64,000 nt of DNA from SHWB01 sp050246875 (GTDB lineage: Bacteria; Pseudomonadota; Alphaproteobacteria; UBA6615), in contig JBFWVF010000013.1 in the NCBI GenBank assembly GCA_050246875.1, positions 1 through 64,000 on the forward strand. The letters are read 5' to 3'. The number at the start of each line of letters is the position of its first letter. The stretch's first letter is position 1. The notes under the pieces were generated by a model. That model saw nothing but the letters and a program-made list of their open reading frames with translations. It made no database searches and was not told the origin of the DNA. The position numbers were made by a program, and so were the translations under genes. Positions 31,186 to 41,434 of this stretch are shown here, piece after piece.

Positions 31186-32448
31186 TCACCCGAGCACCCG
31201 CCGCACCCTTTCGAGCGCGGTCACGAACTGGTCGACATCCTGGCGGTCGCTGTAGAGGCCGAGCGAGGCCCGCACCGTCGCCTCGACGCCCATGCGCGCC
31301 ATCAGCGGCTGGGCGCAGTGATGGCCGGACCGCACCGCCACGCCCTCGCGGTCGACGATGGCCGCGATGTCGAAGGCATGCGCGAAATCCGCCGACAGCG
31401 AGACCACCGAGACCTTGTCCGGCGCCGTGCCGATCAGGCGCAGGCCGGGAACGGCCGCGAGCGCGTCGGTCATGTAGGCCAGCAGCGCCGCCTCGTGGGC
31501 GGCGATGGCCGCGGTCCCGAGGCCCTCGACGTAGCGGATGGCCGCGGCGAGGCCGATGGCCTGGGCGATGGCCGGCGTGCCGGCCTCGAACTTGTGCGGC
31601 AGGCCGGCGAAGGTGGTGCCGTCGAAGCTGACCCGCTCGATCATGTCGCCGCCGCCCATGTAGGGCGGCATGGCCTCGAGGATGGCTTCGCGGCCCCACA
31701 GAACGCCGATGCCGGAGGGTCCGTAGAGCTTGTGGCCGGAGAAGACGTAGAAGTCGCAACCGAGCGCCCGCACGTCGACGGTCATGTGCTGGATCGCCTG
31801 GCAGCCGTCGATCAGCACCTTCGCACCAGCGGCATGCGCCGCGGCGGCGATGTCGGCCACCGGCAGCACGGTGCCGAGCACGTTCGAGACATGCGCGACC
31901 GAGACCAGCTTCGTTCTCGGGCCGATGAGGCGGTAGAAGGCGTCGGCCACGAAGCTGCCGTCGTCGGCGATCGGCGCTACGCGCAGCACGATGCCCTTCT
32001 CCTGTGCCAGCATCTGCCACGGCACGATGTTGGCGTGGTGCTCCAGTTCGGTGATCAGCACCTCGTCGCCGGCCGCGAGGTTGGTGCGGCCCCAGCTCGA
32101 CGCCACGAGGTTGATCGCCTCCGTGGCGTTGCGGGTGAAGATCACCTCGTGCGGATGTTCGGCGCCGATGTAGCGGGCCACCGTCTCGCGTGCGTCCTCG
32201 AAGGCGTTGGTGGCGCGCTCGGAGAGGAAGTAGAGCCCGCGATGGACGTTGGCATATTCCTCGCCATAGACGCGCTGCACCGCGTCGATGACGGCCCGCG
32301 GCTTCTGCGCCGAGGCGGCGCTGTCGAGGAAGGCCAGCCGCTTGCCGTAGACCGGCCGGGCGAGAATGGGGAAATCGGCACGCACCGCCGCCACGTCGTA
32401 GGGCGTGTTGGTGCCGGGCGCGCGCATCGCGGTCGCCGGGCCGCTCAT
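31186..32448 (-). CDS. sufS: Cysteine desulfurase SufS (group II)
   Basis: A 420-residue PLP enzyme. The PLP-lysine is in FSGHKLYGPSGIG and the catalytic Cys in AVRSGHHCAQPLM, the group II signature. HHANIVPW and NVLGTVLPV are further family segments. It mobilises cysteine sulfur for SufE. The ATG at 32448 makes an ATGA overlap with sufD. Longer in-frame upstream sequence belongs to sufD's other frame. Confidence 0.93.
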   Translation of the reverse strand: MSGPATAMRAPGTNTPYDVAAVRADFPILARPVYGKRLAFLDSAASAQKPRAVIDAVQRVYGEEYANVHRGLYFLSERATNAFEDARETVARYIGAEHPHEVIFTRNATEAINLVASSWGRTNLAAGDEVLITELEHHANIVPWQMLAQEKGIVLRVAPIADDGSFVADAFYRLIGPRTKLVSVAHVSNVLGTVLPVADIAAAAHAAGAKVLIDGCQAIQHMTVDVRALGCDFYVFSGHKLYGPSGIGVLWGREAILEAMPPYMGGGDMIERVSFDGTTFAGLPHKFEAGTPAIAQAIGLAAAIRYVEGLGTAAIAAHEAALLAYMTDALAAVPGLRLIGTAPDKVSVVSLSADFAHAFDIAAIVDREGVAVRSGHHCAQPLMARMGVEATVRASLGLYSDRQDVDQFVTALERVRRVLG

Positions 32449-33677
32449 GCCCCGACCTCCGCCTTGCGCGCGAGCCAGGCATGCGCAGCCGCGGCGACGG
32501 CGTCGCGCGCCGCGCCTTCGGGGATAGCGTCCACGGCCTGTTCGACGAACGCCGCGACCAGCAGGCGCCGCGCCTCGGCCTCGTGGATGCCGCGCGCGGC
32601 GAGATAGAAGAGCTGGTCGGCATCGAGGTCGCCGATGGCGGCGCCGTGGCTGCACGCGACATCGTCGGCGTAGATTTCCAGTTCCGGCCGCGCATCGGCC
32701 TCGGCGCGCGGCGACAGCAGCAGCGCGCGCAGGAGCTGGTGGGCGTCGGTGCCGTCGGCGCCCTTGTCGACACGCACCTTGCCCTGCAGCACGGCGCGCG
32801 CCTCGTCGCCGGCGACCGCGCGGAAGACCTGGCGCGAACGGCAGCGCGGCACGGCATGGGTAACGAAGGCCGTCACGTCGGCGACGCGGGCGGCATCGGC
32901 CAGTGCGATGCCGACGAGCTGCGCCTCGGCACCCTCGCCGGCCAGCCGCAGATGCACCTCGTGGCGTCCCAGCACGGCGCCGGCCTGAAGCGCCGCGCCG
33001 TCGTAGCGCGCGCGCGCCGCCGCTTCGACAAACAGCGTCGACATGTTGCGGCCGGCGGCCTCGTCGTCCGTCTGCACGCGGGCGTGGACAAGACCGGCGC
33101 CGTCGCCCAGCACGATCTCGCCGACATGGTTGGCGAGGCAGGCGCCGGTGCCGGCGTGGTGCTCGATCAGTGTCAGGGCGGCGTCGCGGCCGAGCCGCAC
33201 CAGCAGGCGCGGATGGAACATCACCGGGCCGTCGACCTCGCGGCCGAGCGACACGACGGACAACGGCGGTACCATGCGGACGCCGTCGGCGACATCGATG
33301 ACGACACCATCGTCGAGGCCGGCATCGGCCAGCGCCACGAAGGGCGAGGCGTCTGCACGGGCGAGCGTGCCCGGCGCGGGCGAAACCGCGCCGGCGCCCG
33401 GCGCGGCGGCGAGGCCGCGCACGGTGACGCCATCGGGCAGGCCGTCGAGGGCCGACAGGGCAGCGCTGAAGCGGCCGTTGACCAGCACCGCGCGCGGTGC
33501 CGGCACGGCCAGCGCCGCCGGCAGCGCGTCGACGGAAACGGCCGGCCCCGCGGCAGCCGGGCGGAAGGCCGAGAGATCGAGCCGCTGGACGCCGCTGTAC
33601 TGCCAGTATTCGGCCTTGCGGGCCGGCAGGGCCGGCACGGGGGCCATGTCGGAGAGTGTCGCCACGGGCCCGGTCAC
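32445..33677 (-). CDS. sufD: FeS assembly scaffold protein SufD
   Basis: A 410-residue beta-helix protein of the SufBC2D scaffold. Family segments include HPRLLVRLGRDAALTLIEHH, RLAGEGAEAQLVGIALAD and DDVACSHGAAIGDLDADQLFYLAARGI near the C-terminus. The GTG at 33677 overlaps the sufC stop (GTGA); the frame remains open far upstream but that part is antisense or alternate-frame sequence of sufC and sufB. It lies in the canonical B-C-D-S order. Confidence 0.92.
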   Translation of the reverse strand: MTGPVATLSDMAPVPALPARKAEYWQYSGVQRLDLSAFRPAAAGPAVSVDALPAALAVPAPRAVLVNGRFSAALSALDGLPDGVTVRGLAAAPGAGAVSPAPGTLARADASPFVALADAGLDDGVVIDVADGVRMVPPLSVVSLGREVDGPVMFHPRLLVRLGRDAALTLIEHHAGTGACLANHVGEIVLGDGAGLVHARVQTDDEAAGRNMSTLFVEAAARARYDGAALQAGAVLGRHEVHLRLAGEGAEAQLVGIALADAARVADVTAFVTHAVPRCRSRQVFRAVAGDEARAVLQGKVRVDKGADGTDAHQLLRALLLSPRAEADARPELEIYADDVACSHGAAIGDLDADQLFYLAARGIHEAEARRLLVAAFVEQAVDAIPEGAARDAVAAAAHAWLARKAEVGA

Positions 33678-34426
33678 TCCGCCGCCAGCAGCGGGCCGTA
33701 GCCGGACGCCTCGACCTCGCGGGCAAGGTCCGGTCCGCCGGAACGGACGATGCGCCCGCCGGCCAGAATATGCACATGGTCGGGCACGATAAGGTCGAGC
33801 AGGCGCTGATAGTGCGTGATCACCAGCATCGAGCGCTTGCCATCGCGCATCGCGTTGACGCCGTCGGCGACGACGCGCAGCGCATCGACATCGAGGCCGG
33901 AATCCGTCTCGTCGAGGATGGCGAGGCGCGGCTCCAGCGTGGCGAGCTGCAGCACCTCGAAGCGCTTCTTCTCGCCGCCGGAGAATCCGACGTTGACCGC
34001 GCGCTTCAGCATGTCGTCGCCGATGCCGAGCGTCGCCGCCTTTGCCCGCACGAAGCGCAGGAACTCCATCGCGTCGAGTTCGGGCTCGCCGCGCGCGGCG
34101 CGGGCGGCATTCACCGCCGTCTTGAGGAAGGTCATGCCGGTCACGCCGGGAATCTCGACCGGATACTGGAAGGCGAGGAAGATGCCGGCGCGCGCGCGTT
34201 CGTCCGCCGTCATCGCCAGCAGGTCGCGCCCCTCGAAGGCCACGCCGCCGGCCGTCGGCTCGTAGCCGTCGCGCCCGGCCAGCGTGTAGGCCAGGGTCGA
34301 CTTGCCGGAGCCGTTGGGGCCCATCACGGCATGGACCTCGCCGGCGCCGATCGACAGATCGAGCCCGGCAAGGATCGGCTTGCCGTCGACGGTGGCGTGC
34401 AGGTCGCTGATTTCGAGAAGCGCCAT
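33674..34426 (-). CDS. sufC: FeS assembly ATPase SufC
   Basis: A 250-residue ABC ATPase without membrane domains. Walker A is GPNGSGKST, the signature FSGGEKKRFEV and Walker B AILDETDSGLD, exactly the SufC variants. It powers rearrangement of the SufB-SufD scaffold. The ATG at 34426 (MALLEISDLHA) has GAAGGA 5 nt upstream; an in-frame ATG five codons earlier (34441) is a possible alternative. It overlaps sufD by 4 bp. Confidence 0.93.
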   Translation of the reverse strand: MALLEISDLHATVDGKPILAGLDLSIGAGEVHAVMGPNGSGKSTLAYTLAGRDGYEPTAGGVAFEGRDLLAMTADERARAGIFLAFQYPVEIPGVTGMTFLKTAVNAARAARGEPELDAMEFLRFVRAKAATLGIGDDMLKRAVNVGFSGGEKKRFEVLQLATLEPRLAILDETDSGLDVDALRVVADGVNAMRDGKRSMLVITHYQRLLDLIVPDHVHILAGGRIVRSGGPDLAREVEASGYGPLLAAE

Positions 34427-34453
34427 CTTGTCCTTCTGCATCCAGTCGCCGAC

Positions 34454-35923
<1,470 letters not shown>

Positions 35924-35945
35924 CAAACCGTCTCCACTGACATGC

Positions 35946-37148
35946 TCATTCCGCCGCGCGGGCGTCGTGCGACGCACCGCCGCGCCGCAGGGCGGCCACC
36001 GTCTCGACGATGCGGTCGGCCGCATAGTCCACTTCCGCCTCGACCGTGAAGCGGCCGACGGCGACGCGGAACGACGCCTTCGCCGTCGCCTCGTCGAGCC
36101 CGATCGCCCGCAGCACGTAGGACGGCTCGACCTCGGCCGACGTGCAGGCCGAGCCGGTCGACAGCGCGACATCCTCGGCCAGCGCCAGCACGAGTTCGGC
36201 CGCCGCCACGCCGGGAATGGCGAGGTTGAGGTTGCCGGCCAGCCGTTGCGTCGGGTGGCCGTTCACCGCGATGTCCGGCAGCGCCGCCCGCAGCCGCGCG
36301 AGGAAGCGCGCGTTGAGCGCGGCGAGGCGAGACGCCTCGCTCGCCAGCTCGCGGCGCGCGATCGCCGCCGCCGCGCCGAAACCGACCACCAGCGGCGATG
36401 CCACCGTGCCCGAGCGGATCGCCCGCTCCTGGCCGCCGCCGTCCATCTGCGCCTCCAGCCGCGCGCGCGGGCGGCGGCGCACGTAGAGGCAGCCGATGCC
36501 CTTGGGGCCGTAGAGCTTGTGCGCCGAGACCGAAAGCAGATCGATGTTCATCGCCTCGACGTCGAGCGGGATCTTGCCGGCGGCCTGCGCGGCGTCGGTG
36601 TGGAACAGGGCGCCGCGCGCGCGGCACAGTCGGCCGATCTCGGCCAGCGGCTGCACGGTGCCGATCTCGTTGTGGGCGGCGAGCACCGAGACGATGGCGG
36701 TCCTGTCGTCGATGGCGGCGGCGAGACGCTCGAGATCGACAACGCCATCGCGCCCGACCGGCAGCACCGTCAGCCGCGCGCCCTCGCGCTGCATCGCGGC
36801 GGCACTTTCGAGCACGCATTTGTGCTCGGTCTCCAGCGTCACGATGCCGTCGCCGCGGCCGTGGCGGCGCGCGAAGCGGACGGCACCCTTGATGGCGAGG
36901 TTGTTGGCCTCGGTCGCCCCCGAGGTGAACACGATCTCGCGCTCGTCGGCGCCGAGCAGCGCCGCCACCTCGCCGCGCGCCGCCTCGACCGCGTCGGCGA
37001 CGGCGCGGCCGGCGGCGTGCTGGATCGACGCCGGGTTGGCGAAGTGCTGGCTGAAATAGGGCAGCATGCGGTCGAGCACGCGCGGGTCCACCGGCGTTGT
37101 CGCCTGATTGTCGAGATAGACGGGCATCGGCTTCGCTGCGTTGCTCAT
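35946..37148 (-). CDS. Cysteine desulfurase, group I (IscS/NifS-type), copy 1
   Basis: A 400-residue PLP enzyme. It begins MSNAAKPMPVYLDNQATTP, has FTSGATEANNLAIKG, the PLP-lysine in SVSAHKLYGPKG and the mobile catalytic Cys in STGSACTSAEVEPSYVL. Group I desulfurases normally work with IscU, yet no iscU is seen here; it may feed SufB, MnmA or other thiolation pathways. The ATG at 37148 is preceded by a GAGGCGG element. It lies 7 bp after the other group I gene. Confidence 0.9.
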   Translation of the reverse strand: MSNAAKPMPVYLDNQATTPVDPRVLDRMLPYFSQHFANPASIQHAAGRAVADAVEAARGEVAALLGADEREIVFTSGATEANNLAIKGAVRFARRHGRGDGIVTLETEHKCVLESAAAMQREGARLTVLPVGRDGVVDLERLAAAIDDRTAIVSVLAAHNEIGTVQPLAEIGRLCRARGALFHTDAAQAAGKIPLDVEAMNIDLLSVSAHKLYGPKGIGCLYVRRRPRARLEAQMDGGGQERAIRSGTVASPLVVGFGAAAAIARRELASEASRLAALNARFLARLRAALPDIAVNGHPTQRLAGNLNLAIPGVAAAELVLALAEDVALSTGSACTSAEVEPSYVLRAIGLDEATAKASFRVAVGRFTVEAEVDYAADRIVETVAALRRGGASHDARAAE

Positions 37149-37155
37149 CGCCGCC

Positions 37156-38280
37156 TCACGCCACGTTCCGCGCCAGCGGGGCGGCACCGTGCCGCGCCGC
37201 CAGCGCCGTCCACGCATCGAGGAAGCGATCGATGTCGGCATCGGTCGTGGTCCAGCCGAGCGAGACGCGGATGGCTTCGCCAGCCGCCGCGGCATCCAGC
37301 CCCATCGCTGCCAGCACATGCGACGGCGCGACCTTGCCGGAAGAACAGGCGGCACCGGCGCTGACCGCCACACCGGCGAGGTCGAGCGCCACAACCTGCA
37401 CCTCGCCCCGCAGGCCCGGCAGGCCGATGCAGCATGTGTTGGGCAGGCGCGGGGCCGCCGCCGCGTGAATGGTTGCGGCCGGCACGCGCGCGCGCGCCTC
37501 GGCTTCCAGGCGGTCGCGCAACGCCGCGAGGCGCGCGCTTTCGTCGGCCAGCGATCCTGCGGCGAGCGCGGCGGCCATGCCGAAGCCAGCAATGGCCGGG
37601 ACGTTCTCCGTGCCGGCACGGCGGCCGCGCTCCTGGCCGCCGCCGCGCAGCATCCCGGCGACCTCGATGCCGTCGCGCAGCACCAGCGCACCGGCGCCCT
37701 GCGGGCCGCCGAGCTTGTGGGCGGACAGCGTCATGAGGTCGATGCCGGCCGCGCTCATGTCGAGCGGCAGGCGGCCGGCGGCCTGCACCGCGTCGCAATG
37801 GAACAGCGCGCCATGGACGCGTGCCAGCGCGGCGACGTCTGCAACCGGCTGGATCGCGCCGGTCTCGTTGTTGGCCCACATCACCGACACCAGCGCCGGC
37901 AACGGGTCCGCGGCGAGCAGGTCGGCAAGGGCGTCGAGGCGGACGATGCCCTCGGCATCGACAGGTATGGCGATGGCATCGTCGCGCGCCTCGCGAACGG
38001 AGGCATGTTCGACGGCCGACACCAGAACGCGCCGCCGGCCGGCGCCGGTGAGCGCCAGATTGTTGGCCTCGGTGCCGCCGGCGGTGAACACGACGCCGGC
38101 CGGATCGGCACCCGCCAGCGCCGCGACGACCTCGCGCGCCTCCTCGACGGCGCGCCGTGCCAGCCGGCCGAAGCGGTGGACGGACGAGGGATTGCCGCCC
38201 CGCGCCAGTGCCTCGGCAACGGCGGCGGCGGCCTCGGGCCGCACCGGCGTCGTCGCGTTATGGTCGAGATAGGCGTGCAC
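37156..38280 (-). CDS. Cysteine desulfurase, group I (NifS-like), copy 2
   Basis: A 374-residue PLP enzyme distinct from copy 1. It begins MHAYLDHNATTPVRPEA, has FTAGGTEANNLALTG, the PLP-lysine in TLSAHKLGGPQG and catalytic Cys in SAGAACSSGKVAPSHVL. It is active-site complete. The GTG at 38280 has AAGGAC upstream. It is the first gene after iscR, so two group I desulfurases are translated before the suf scaffold genes, with SufS as a third. Sequence divergence from copy 1 suggests different partners rather than recent duplication. Confidence 0.9.
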   Translation of the reverse strand: MHAYLDHNATTPVRPEAAAAVAEALARGGNPSSVHRFGRLARRAVEEAREVVAALAGADPAGVVFTAGGTEANNLALTGAGRRRVLVSAVEHASVREARDDAIAIPVDAEGIVRLDALADLLAADPLPALVSVMWANNETGAIQPVADVAALARVHGALFHCDAVQAAGRLPLDMSAAGIDLMTLSAHKLGGPQGAGALVLRDGIEVAGMLRGGGQERGRRAGTENVPAIAGFGMAAALAAGSLADESARLAALRDRLEAEARARVPAATIHAAAAPRLPNTCCIGLPGLRGEVQVVALDLAGVAVSAGAACSSGKVAPSHVLAAMGLDAAAAGEAIRVSLGWTTTDADIDRFLDAWTALAARHGAAPLARNVA

Positions 38281-38310
38281 GATCGGCTGTCCTTGTGTCC
38301 TCTCGTCCGG

Positions 38311-38787
38311 CTACTGCGCGGCCAGAGCCTCGGGTGCGCGCAAGGCCCCCGGCTCGGCCGGACGGGCGGCGCCCAGCACGCGCCGGGCGACGACATCGGC
38401 CAGCGTCACCGAGGCGAGGAACAGATGGATCTGGTGGCCCAGTTCCTCCCAGAGGTCGTGAGTCAGACAGCGCGCGCTGCCGGGCAGGCAGCCCTTGGCG
38501 CCGGCGGGATGGCAGCGGGTGGCGCGGATCGTCTCGTCGACGGCGGCGACGATGTCGGCGACGCGGACATCGTCGGGGCGGTGGGCCAGCACGTAGCCGC
38601 CGCCCGGACCGCGCACGCTGCGCACCAGGCCGGCACGCCGCAGCTTGGCGAAAAGCTGTTCGAGGTAGGCGAGCGAGATGTCCTGCCGCTCGGCCACATC
38701 GGCGAGCGGTACCGGATGGGCGCCGCCCGCGACGGCGATATCGGCCAACGCCATGACGGCGTAGCGGCCCTTGGTGCCGAGTTTCAT
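38311..38787 (-). CDS. iscR: Rrf2-family regulator, IscR-like
   Basis: A 158-residue winged-helix regulator. It starts MKLGTKGRYAVMALADIA, has the recognition helix region ISLAYLEQLFAKLRRAGLVRSVRGPGGGY and a [2Fe-2S]-binding cluster: Cys in CHPAGAKGCLPGSARC followed by LTHDLW. This is the IscR layout with all three Cys. It senses cluster status and represses its own operon. A candidate type-1 IscR site lies in the promoter upstream of cysE. It is 30 bp before the first desulfurase gene. Confidence 0.9.
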   Translation of the reverse strand: MKLGTKGRYAVMALADIAVAGGAHPVPLADVAERQDISLAYLEQLFAKLRRAGLVRSVRGPGGGYVLAHRPDDVRVADIVAAVDETIRATRCHPAGAKGCLPGSARCLTHDLWEELGHQIHLFLASVTLADVVARRVLGAARPAEPGALRAPEALAAQ

Positions 38788-38851
38788 CGTCCTCTCCCGC
38801 CAAAACCGTGACGCGCGCCTGCCGCGCCTGCGCCACGCCCTGCGTTGGAAC

Positions 38852-39613
38852 CTATTCCGCCGGCTTCATCGCCGGTTCGTTGCCATCGTCCATTACCGCA
38901 CCGCCGGGCCCTGCCCTGCCGGACAGGTCCTCCAGTTCCCGCTCCAGTTCGCCGATCCGCGCGTGCAGCGCGTTGACCTGCTCGAACAGCGCACCGAGGC
39001 GCTGGGCGACCGGATCAGGCAGGTCGTCGGTCGGTGTGCCGTAGGCGGTGAATTCGTCGGCGCTGCAGCCGGCGCTGAGCACCGGCTTGGCCGGGATGCC
39101 GACCACCGTGCAGCCCTGGGGCACGTCCTTGACGACGACCGCGTTGGCGCCGACGCGTGCATTGCGATGGACGGTGATGGGTCCGAGGATCTGCGCCCCG
39201 GAGCCGACGATGACCCCGTCCTCCAGCGTCGGATGGCGCTTGACGTTCCGCTGCGCCGCGCTGTCGATCGACGGCGCGATGCCGCCCAGCGTGACGTCAT
39301 GGTAGAGCGTCACGTCGTCGCCCAGTTCGGCCGTCTCGCCGATGACCACGCCCATGCCGTGGTCGATGACCAGCCGCCGGCCGATGGTGGCGCCCGGGTG
39401 GATTTCGATGCCGGTAAACAGCCGGCCGAAGTTCGAGGTCAGGCGGCCAAGCAGGATCAGGCGGCGGCGCCACAGCCAGTTGGCGAGGCGGTACCACAGC
39501 ACCGCGTGCAGGCCCGGATAGGTCAGCAGGATGACCAGACGGGAGGAGGCGGCGGGGTCGCGCGCCAGATAGCCGTCGATCTCGTCCTTGAGTCGCTTGA
39601 AGGGCATGACCAT
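38852..39613 (-). CDS. cysE: Serine O-acetyltransferase CysE
   Basis: A 253-residue hexapeptide-repeat acetyltransferase. The left-handed beta-helix is seen in TGIEIHPGATIGRRLVIDHGMGVVIGETAELGDD, with catalytic His in DHGMG and HDVTLGG. It makes O-acetylserine for cysteine synthesis, which supplies the desulfurases downstream. The start was placed at ATG 39613 (MVMPFKRLKDEI); ATG 39607 is an alternative. Longer in-frame sequence would run across the promoter. It is the first gene of the suf operon. A C-terminal tail of about 60 residues with coiled-coil-like heptads (FEQVNALHARIGELERELEDL) follows the catalytic domain. Confidence 0.87.
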   Translation of the reverse strand: MVMPFKRLKDEIDGYLARDPAASSRLVILLTYPGLHAVLWYRLANWLWRRRLILLGRLTSNFGRLFTGIEIHPGATIGRRLVIDHGMGVVIGETAELGDDVTLYHDVTLGGIAPSIDSAAQRNVKRHPTLEDGVIVGSGAQILGPITVHRNARVGANAVVVKDVPQGCTVVGIPAKPVLSAGCSADEFTAYGTPTDDLPDPVAQRLGALFEQVNALHARIGELERELEDLSGRAGPGGAVMDDGNEPAMKPAE

Positions 39614-39685
39614 CTGTGTGCTATACAGCCGCCGGCAAGCGCTTGAATTCCAACGCAATCCGGCGCCCTGGCGAAACCTGTGGGG

Positions 39686-39714
39686 GATATAGGATACCCG
39701 ACCCCGGCGGTCAA
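39686..39714 (-). promoter_or_regulatory. Promoter of the cysE-iscR-suf operon
   Basis: On the minus strand TTGACC (39709-39714) and TATATC (39686-39691) form -35 and -10 hexamers with a 17-bp spacer. The start site would be near 39679, giving a leader of about 65 nt before cysE. No other promoter-like pair was found upstream of the operon. Confidence 0.72.
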
Positions 39715-39718
39715 GTTT
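39694..39718. promoter_or_regulatory. Candidate IscR type-1 operator
   Basis: The plus strand from 39694 reads ATACCCGACC, then CCGGC, then GGTCAAGTTT. The arms ATACCCGAC and GTCAAGT match the ATASYYGAC and GTCRRST arms of the IscR type-1 consensus; only the A/T-rich centre and part of the edge differ, as might be expected in a GC-rich genome. It covers the -35 hexamer and most of the spacer of the suf operon promoter, a position that would give repression. Confidence 0.6.
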
Positions 39719-39813
39719 GACGCCGGGGGCGGCCAATCCCGCCACTTTGCCGGGCAAGTGCCCGGATCGGATATGCCGCCGGCGGAGCCTGTCGGAGGCG
39801 CTCAGGAGACCCC

Positions 39814-40503
39814 ATGCCCGAGGTCATCATCAACGGCCCGGAAGGTCGGCTCGAGGGCCGCTATACCCCGGCGCGGACACCCAACGCGCCGATCGCGCTG
39901 ATGCTGCATCCGCATCCGCAGCACGGCGGCACGATGAACAACCGCGTCGTCTACGCGCTGCACCAGCTCTACACGCGACGCGGGTTCGCCACGCTGCGCT
40001 TCAACTTCCGCGGCGTCGGCCGCTCGCAGGGCTCCTTCGATCGCGGGGAAGGCGAACTTTCGGACGCCGCCTCGGCGCTCGACTGGCTGCAGTCGACCAA
40101 TCCCGACGCGCCGGCCTGCTGGATCGCCGGCTACTCGTTCGGCGCCTGGATCGGCATGCAGTTGCTGATGCGGCGGCCGGAAATCAGCGGCTTCATCTCG
40201 GTGTCGCCGCCGGCCAACCTGTTCGACTTCACCTTCCTCGCGCCCTGCCCCGCCTCGGGCCTGATCGTCCACGGCGCACGCGACAACCTCGTGCCGAAGC
40301 AGAGCGTCGAGACGCTGATCGAAAAGGTGGCGAAGCAGAAGGACGTGGTGATCGACCTCAAGCTGATCGCCGACGCCGATCACTTCTTCGCCGAGCAGCT
40401 CGAACAGATCGACCAGGCCGTCAACGCCTATATGGAAAAGCGGACGTCGCCGACCAAGGGCGGCGCCCAGGCCCGGCGCGCTTCGGCCGCGGCGGCGCGG
40501 TAA
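39814..40503 (+). CDS. Alpha/beta hydrolase (COG2945-like)
   Basis: A 229-residue small alpha/beta hydrolase. It has LHPHPQHGGTMNNRVV, the conserved FNFRGVGRSQGSFD and the nucleophile elbow GYSFGAW. Candidate acid and His are in GARDNLVP and DADHFFAE. Family members often lie beside Fe-S assembly genes in alphaproteobacteria. AGGAGA precedes the ATG. It diverges from cysE across the 200-bp regulatory gap and could share regulation. Substrate unknown. Confidence 0.8.
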   Translation: MPEVIINGPEGRLEGRYTPARTPNAPIALMLHPHPQHGGTMNNRVVYALHQLYTRRGFATLRFNFRGVGRSQGSFDRGEGELSDAASALDWLQSTNPDAPACWIAGYSFGAWIGMQLLMRRPEISGFISVSPPANLFDFTFLAPCPASGLIVHGARDNLVPKQSVETLIEKVAKQKDVVIDLKLIADADHFFAEQLEQIDQAVNAYMEKRTSPTKGGAQARRASAAAAR

Positions 40504-40542
40504 GGCGGTCGCCGTGGGCGACAGCCTCCGGGCTGCCCCGGA

Positions 40543-41307
40543 TCAGCGTTCAAGGCGGCGATAGAGTACCGTCTGCGGACTGGCCCTGCCGTCGGCGACG
40601 GGCCGCTGGTTGCCGCCGGTCAGCCCGCGCACGCCATCGGCGACGCGGGCGAGGATCTGGCGCACGGTCAGGCCGGGCTCATCGAGCGCGGCCAGCAGAG
40701 CTGCCGTGTAAGGGCCGCGTCCACCGGCTGGACCATCCTGCGCGAAAGTACCGGGCTCGGCCGCGAGCGACACCACCATCCCCGGTTCCAGCGTGGCCGG
40801 GCGCACCGGCCAGCGCCCCCCGACGGCGCTGGTCTCGACGAAGTTGGTATCGAGCATGACGAGTGTCGTGCGCGCGCCGCGTCCGGCGAGCAGCCGCACG
40901 ACCGTGTCGACCGGCACGCCGCCGCCGAGCAGCAGAACGGACTCGAGATTGTCACTCGCAAGATCGGCATCGACCGGCACCAGCAGGTCGATGCCGCGCA
41001 GCCGCACCCCATGGCCGACGTAGTAGACGACAACGTCGTCGCCTTCGCCGATCTCGCCCGCGAACGTGCCGATGGCCGCGTTCATCGCGGCAGCCGTGGC
41101 ATCGGCCTGCGCGGTCACGGCAAAGCCCAGTGCCTCCAGCCGGTCGGCCACGGCGCGCGCGTCGCCCGCCGCGTTGCGTAGCGGCTGGGCCGCATACCCG
41201 GCGTTGCCGATGACGAGCGCGCGACTGTGCGGCATCACCGCCATGCCGGCGTCGGCGGCCGGAATGAAGGCCAGCAGGAACACCGCACCCCGGACGAACG
41301 CACGCAT
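40543..41307 (-). CDS. Caspase-fold (peptidase C14) protein lacking the catalytic Cys
   Basis: A 254-residue protein with a signal peptide (residues about 1-20, MRAFVRGAVFLLAFIPAADA) and a caspase-like p20 domain. The first strand is RALVIGNAGYAAQPLRNA. Catalytic His99 is in YYVGHGVRL, followed by LLVPVDAD. The usual DACR segment is replaced by LDTNFVET (153-155 Asp-Thr-Asn), so the catalytic Cys is absent. The later loop PGTFAQDGPAG...PYTAALLAAL, normally YT-x-ALL, is retained. This looks like an exported pseudo-protease. Starts further upstream would remove the signal-peptide geometry. It converges with the COG2945 hydrolase gene and diverges from the GMC pair. Confidence 0.78.
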   Translation of the reverse strand: MRAFVRGAVFLLAFIPAADAGMAVMPHSRALVIGNAGYAAQPLRNAAGDARAVADRLEALGFAVTAQADATAAAMNAAIGTFAGEIGEGDDVVVYYVGHGVRLRGIDLLVPVDADLASDNLESVLLLGGGVPVDTVVRLLAGRGARTTLVMLDTNFVETSAVGGRWPVRPATLEPGMVVSLAAEPGTFAQDGPAGGRGPYTAALLAALDEPGLTVRQILARVADGVRGLTGGNQRPVADGRASPQTVLYRRLER

Positions 41308-41434
41308 TGGCACCTCCATCATCGGGCGACGCCCGATAGTCGCGGGCGGCATCATGCGGGGTCAATCCTGACTTGCGCGGCGGCGCGGTGCCTGTGAGCC
41401 TGTTCACTCCCGGCCCGCAAACCGGACGTACCCT

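Noticed and set aside
40508..40522. Short hairpin GTCGCC...GGCGAC after the COG2945 hydrolase gene
   Set aside because: The stem is only six pairs and no T-run follows, so a terminator call is not supported.
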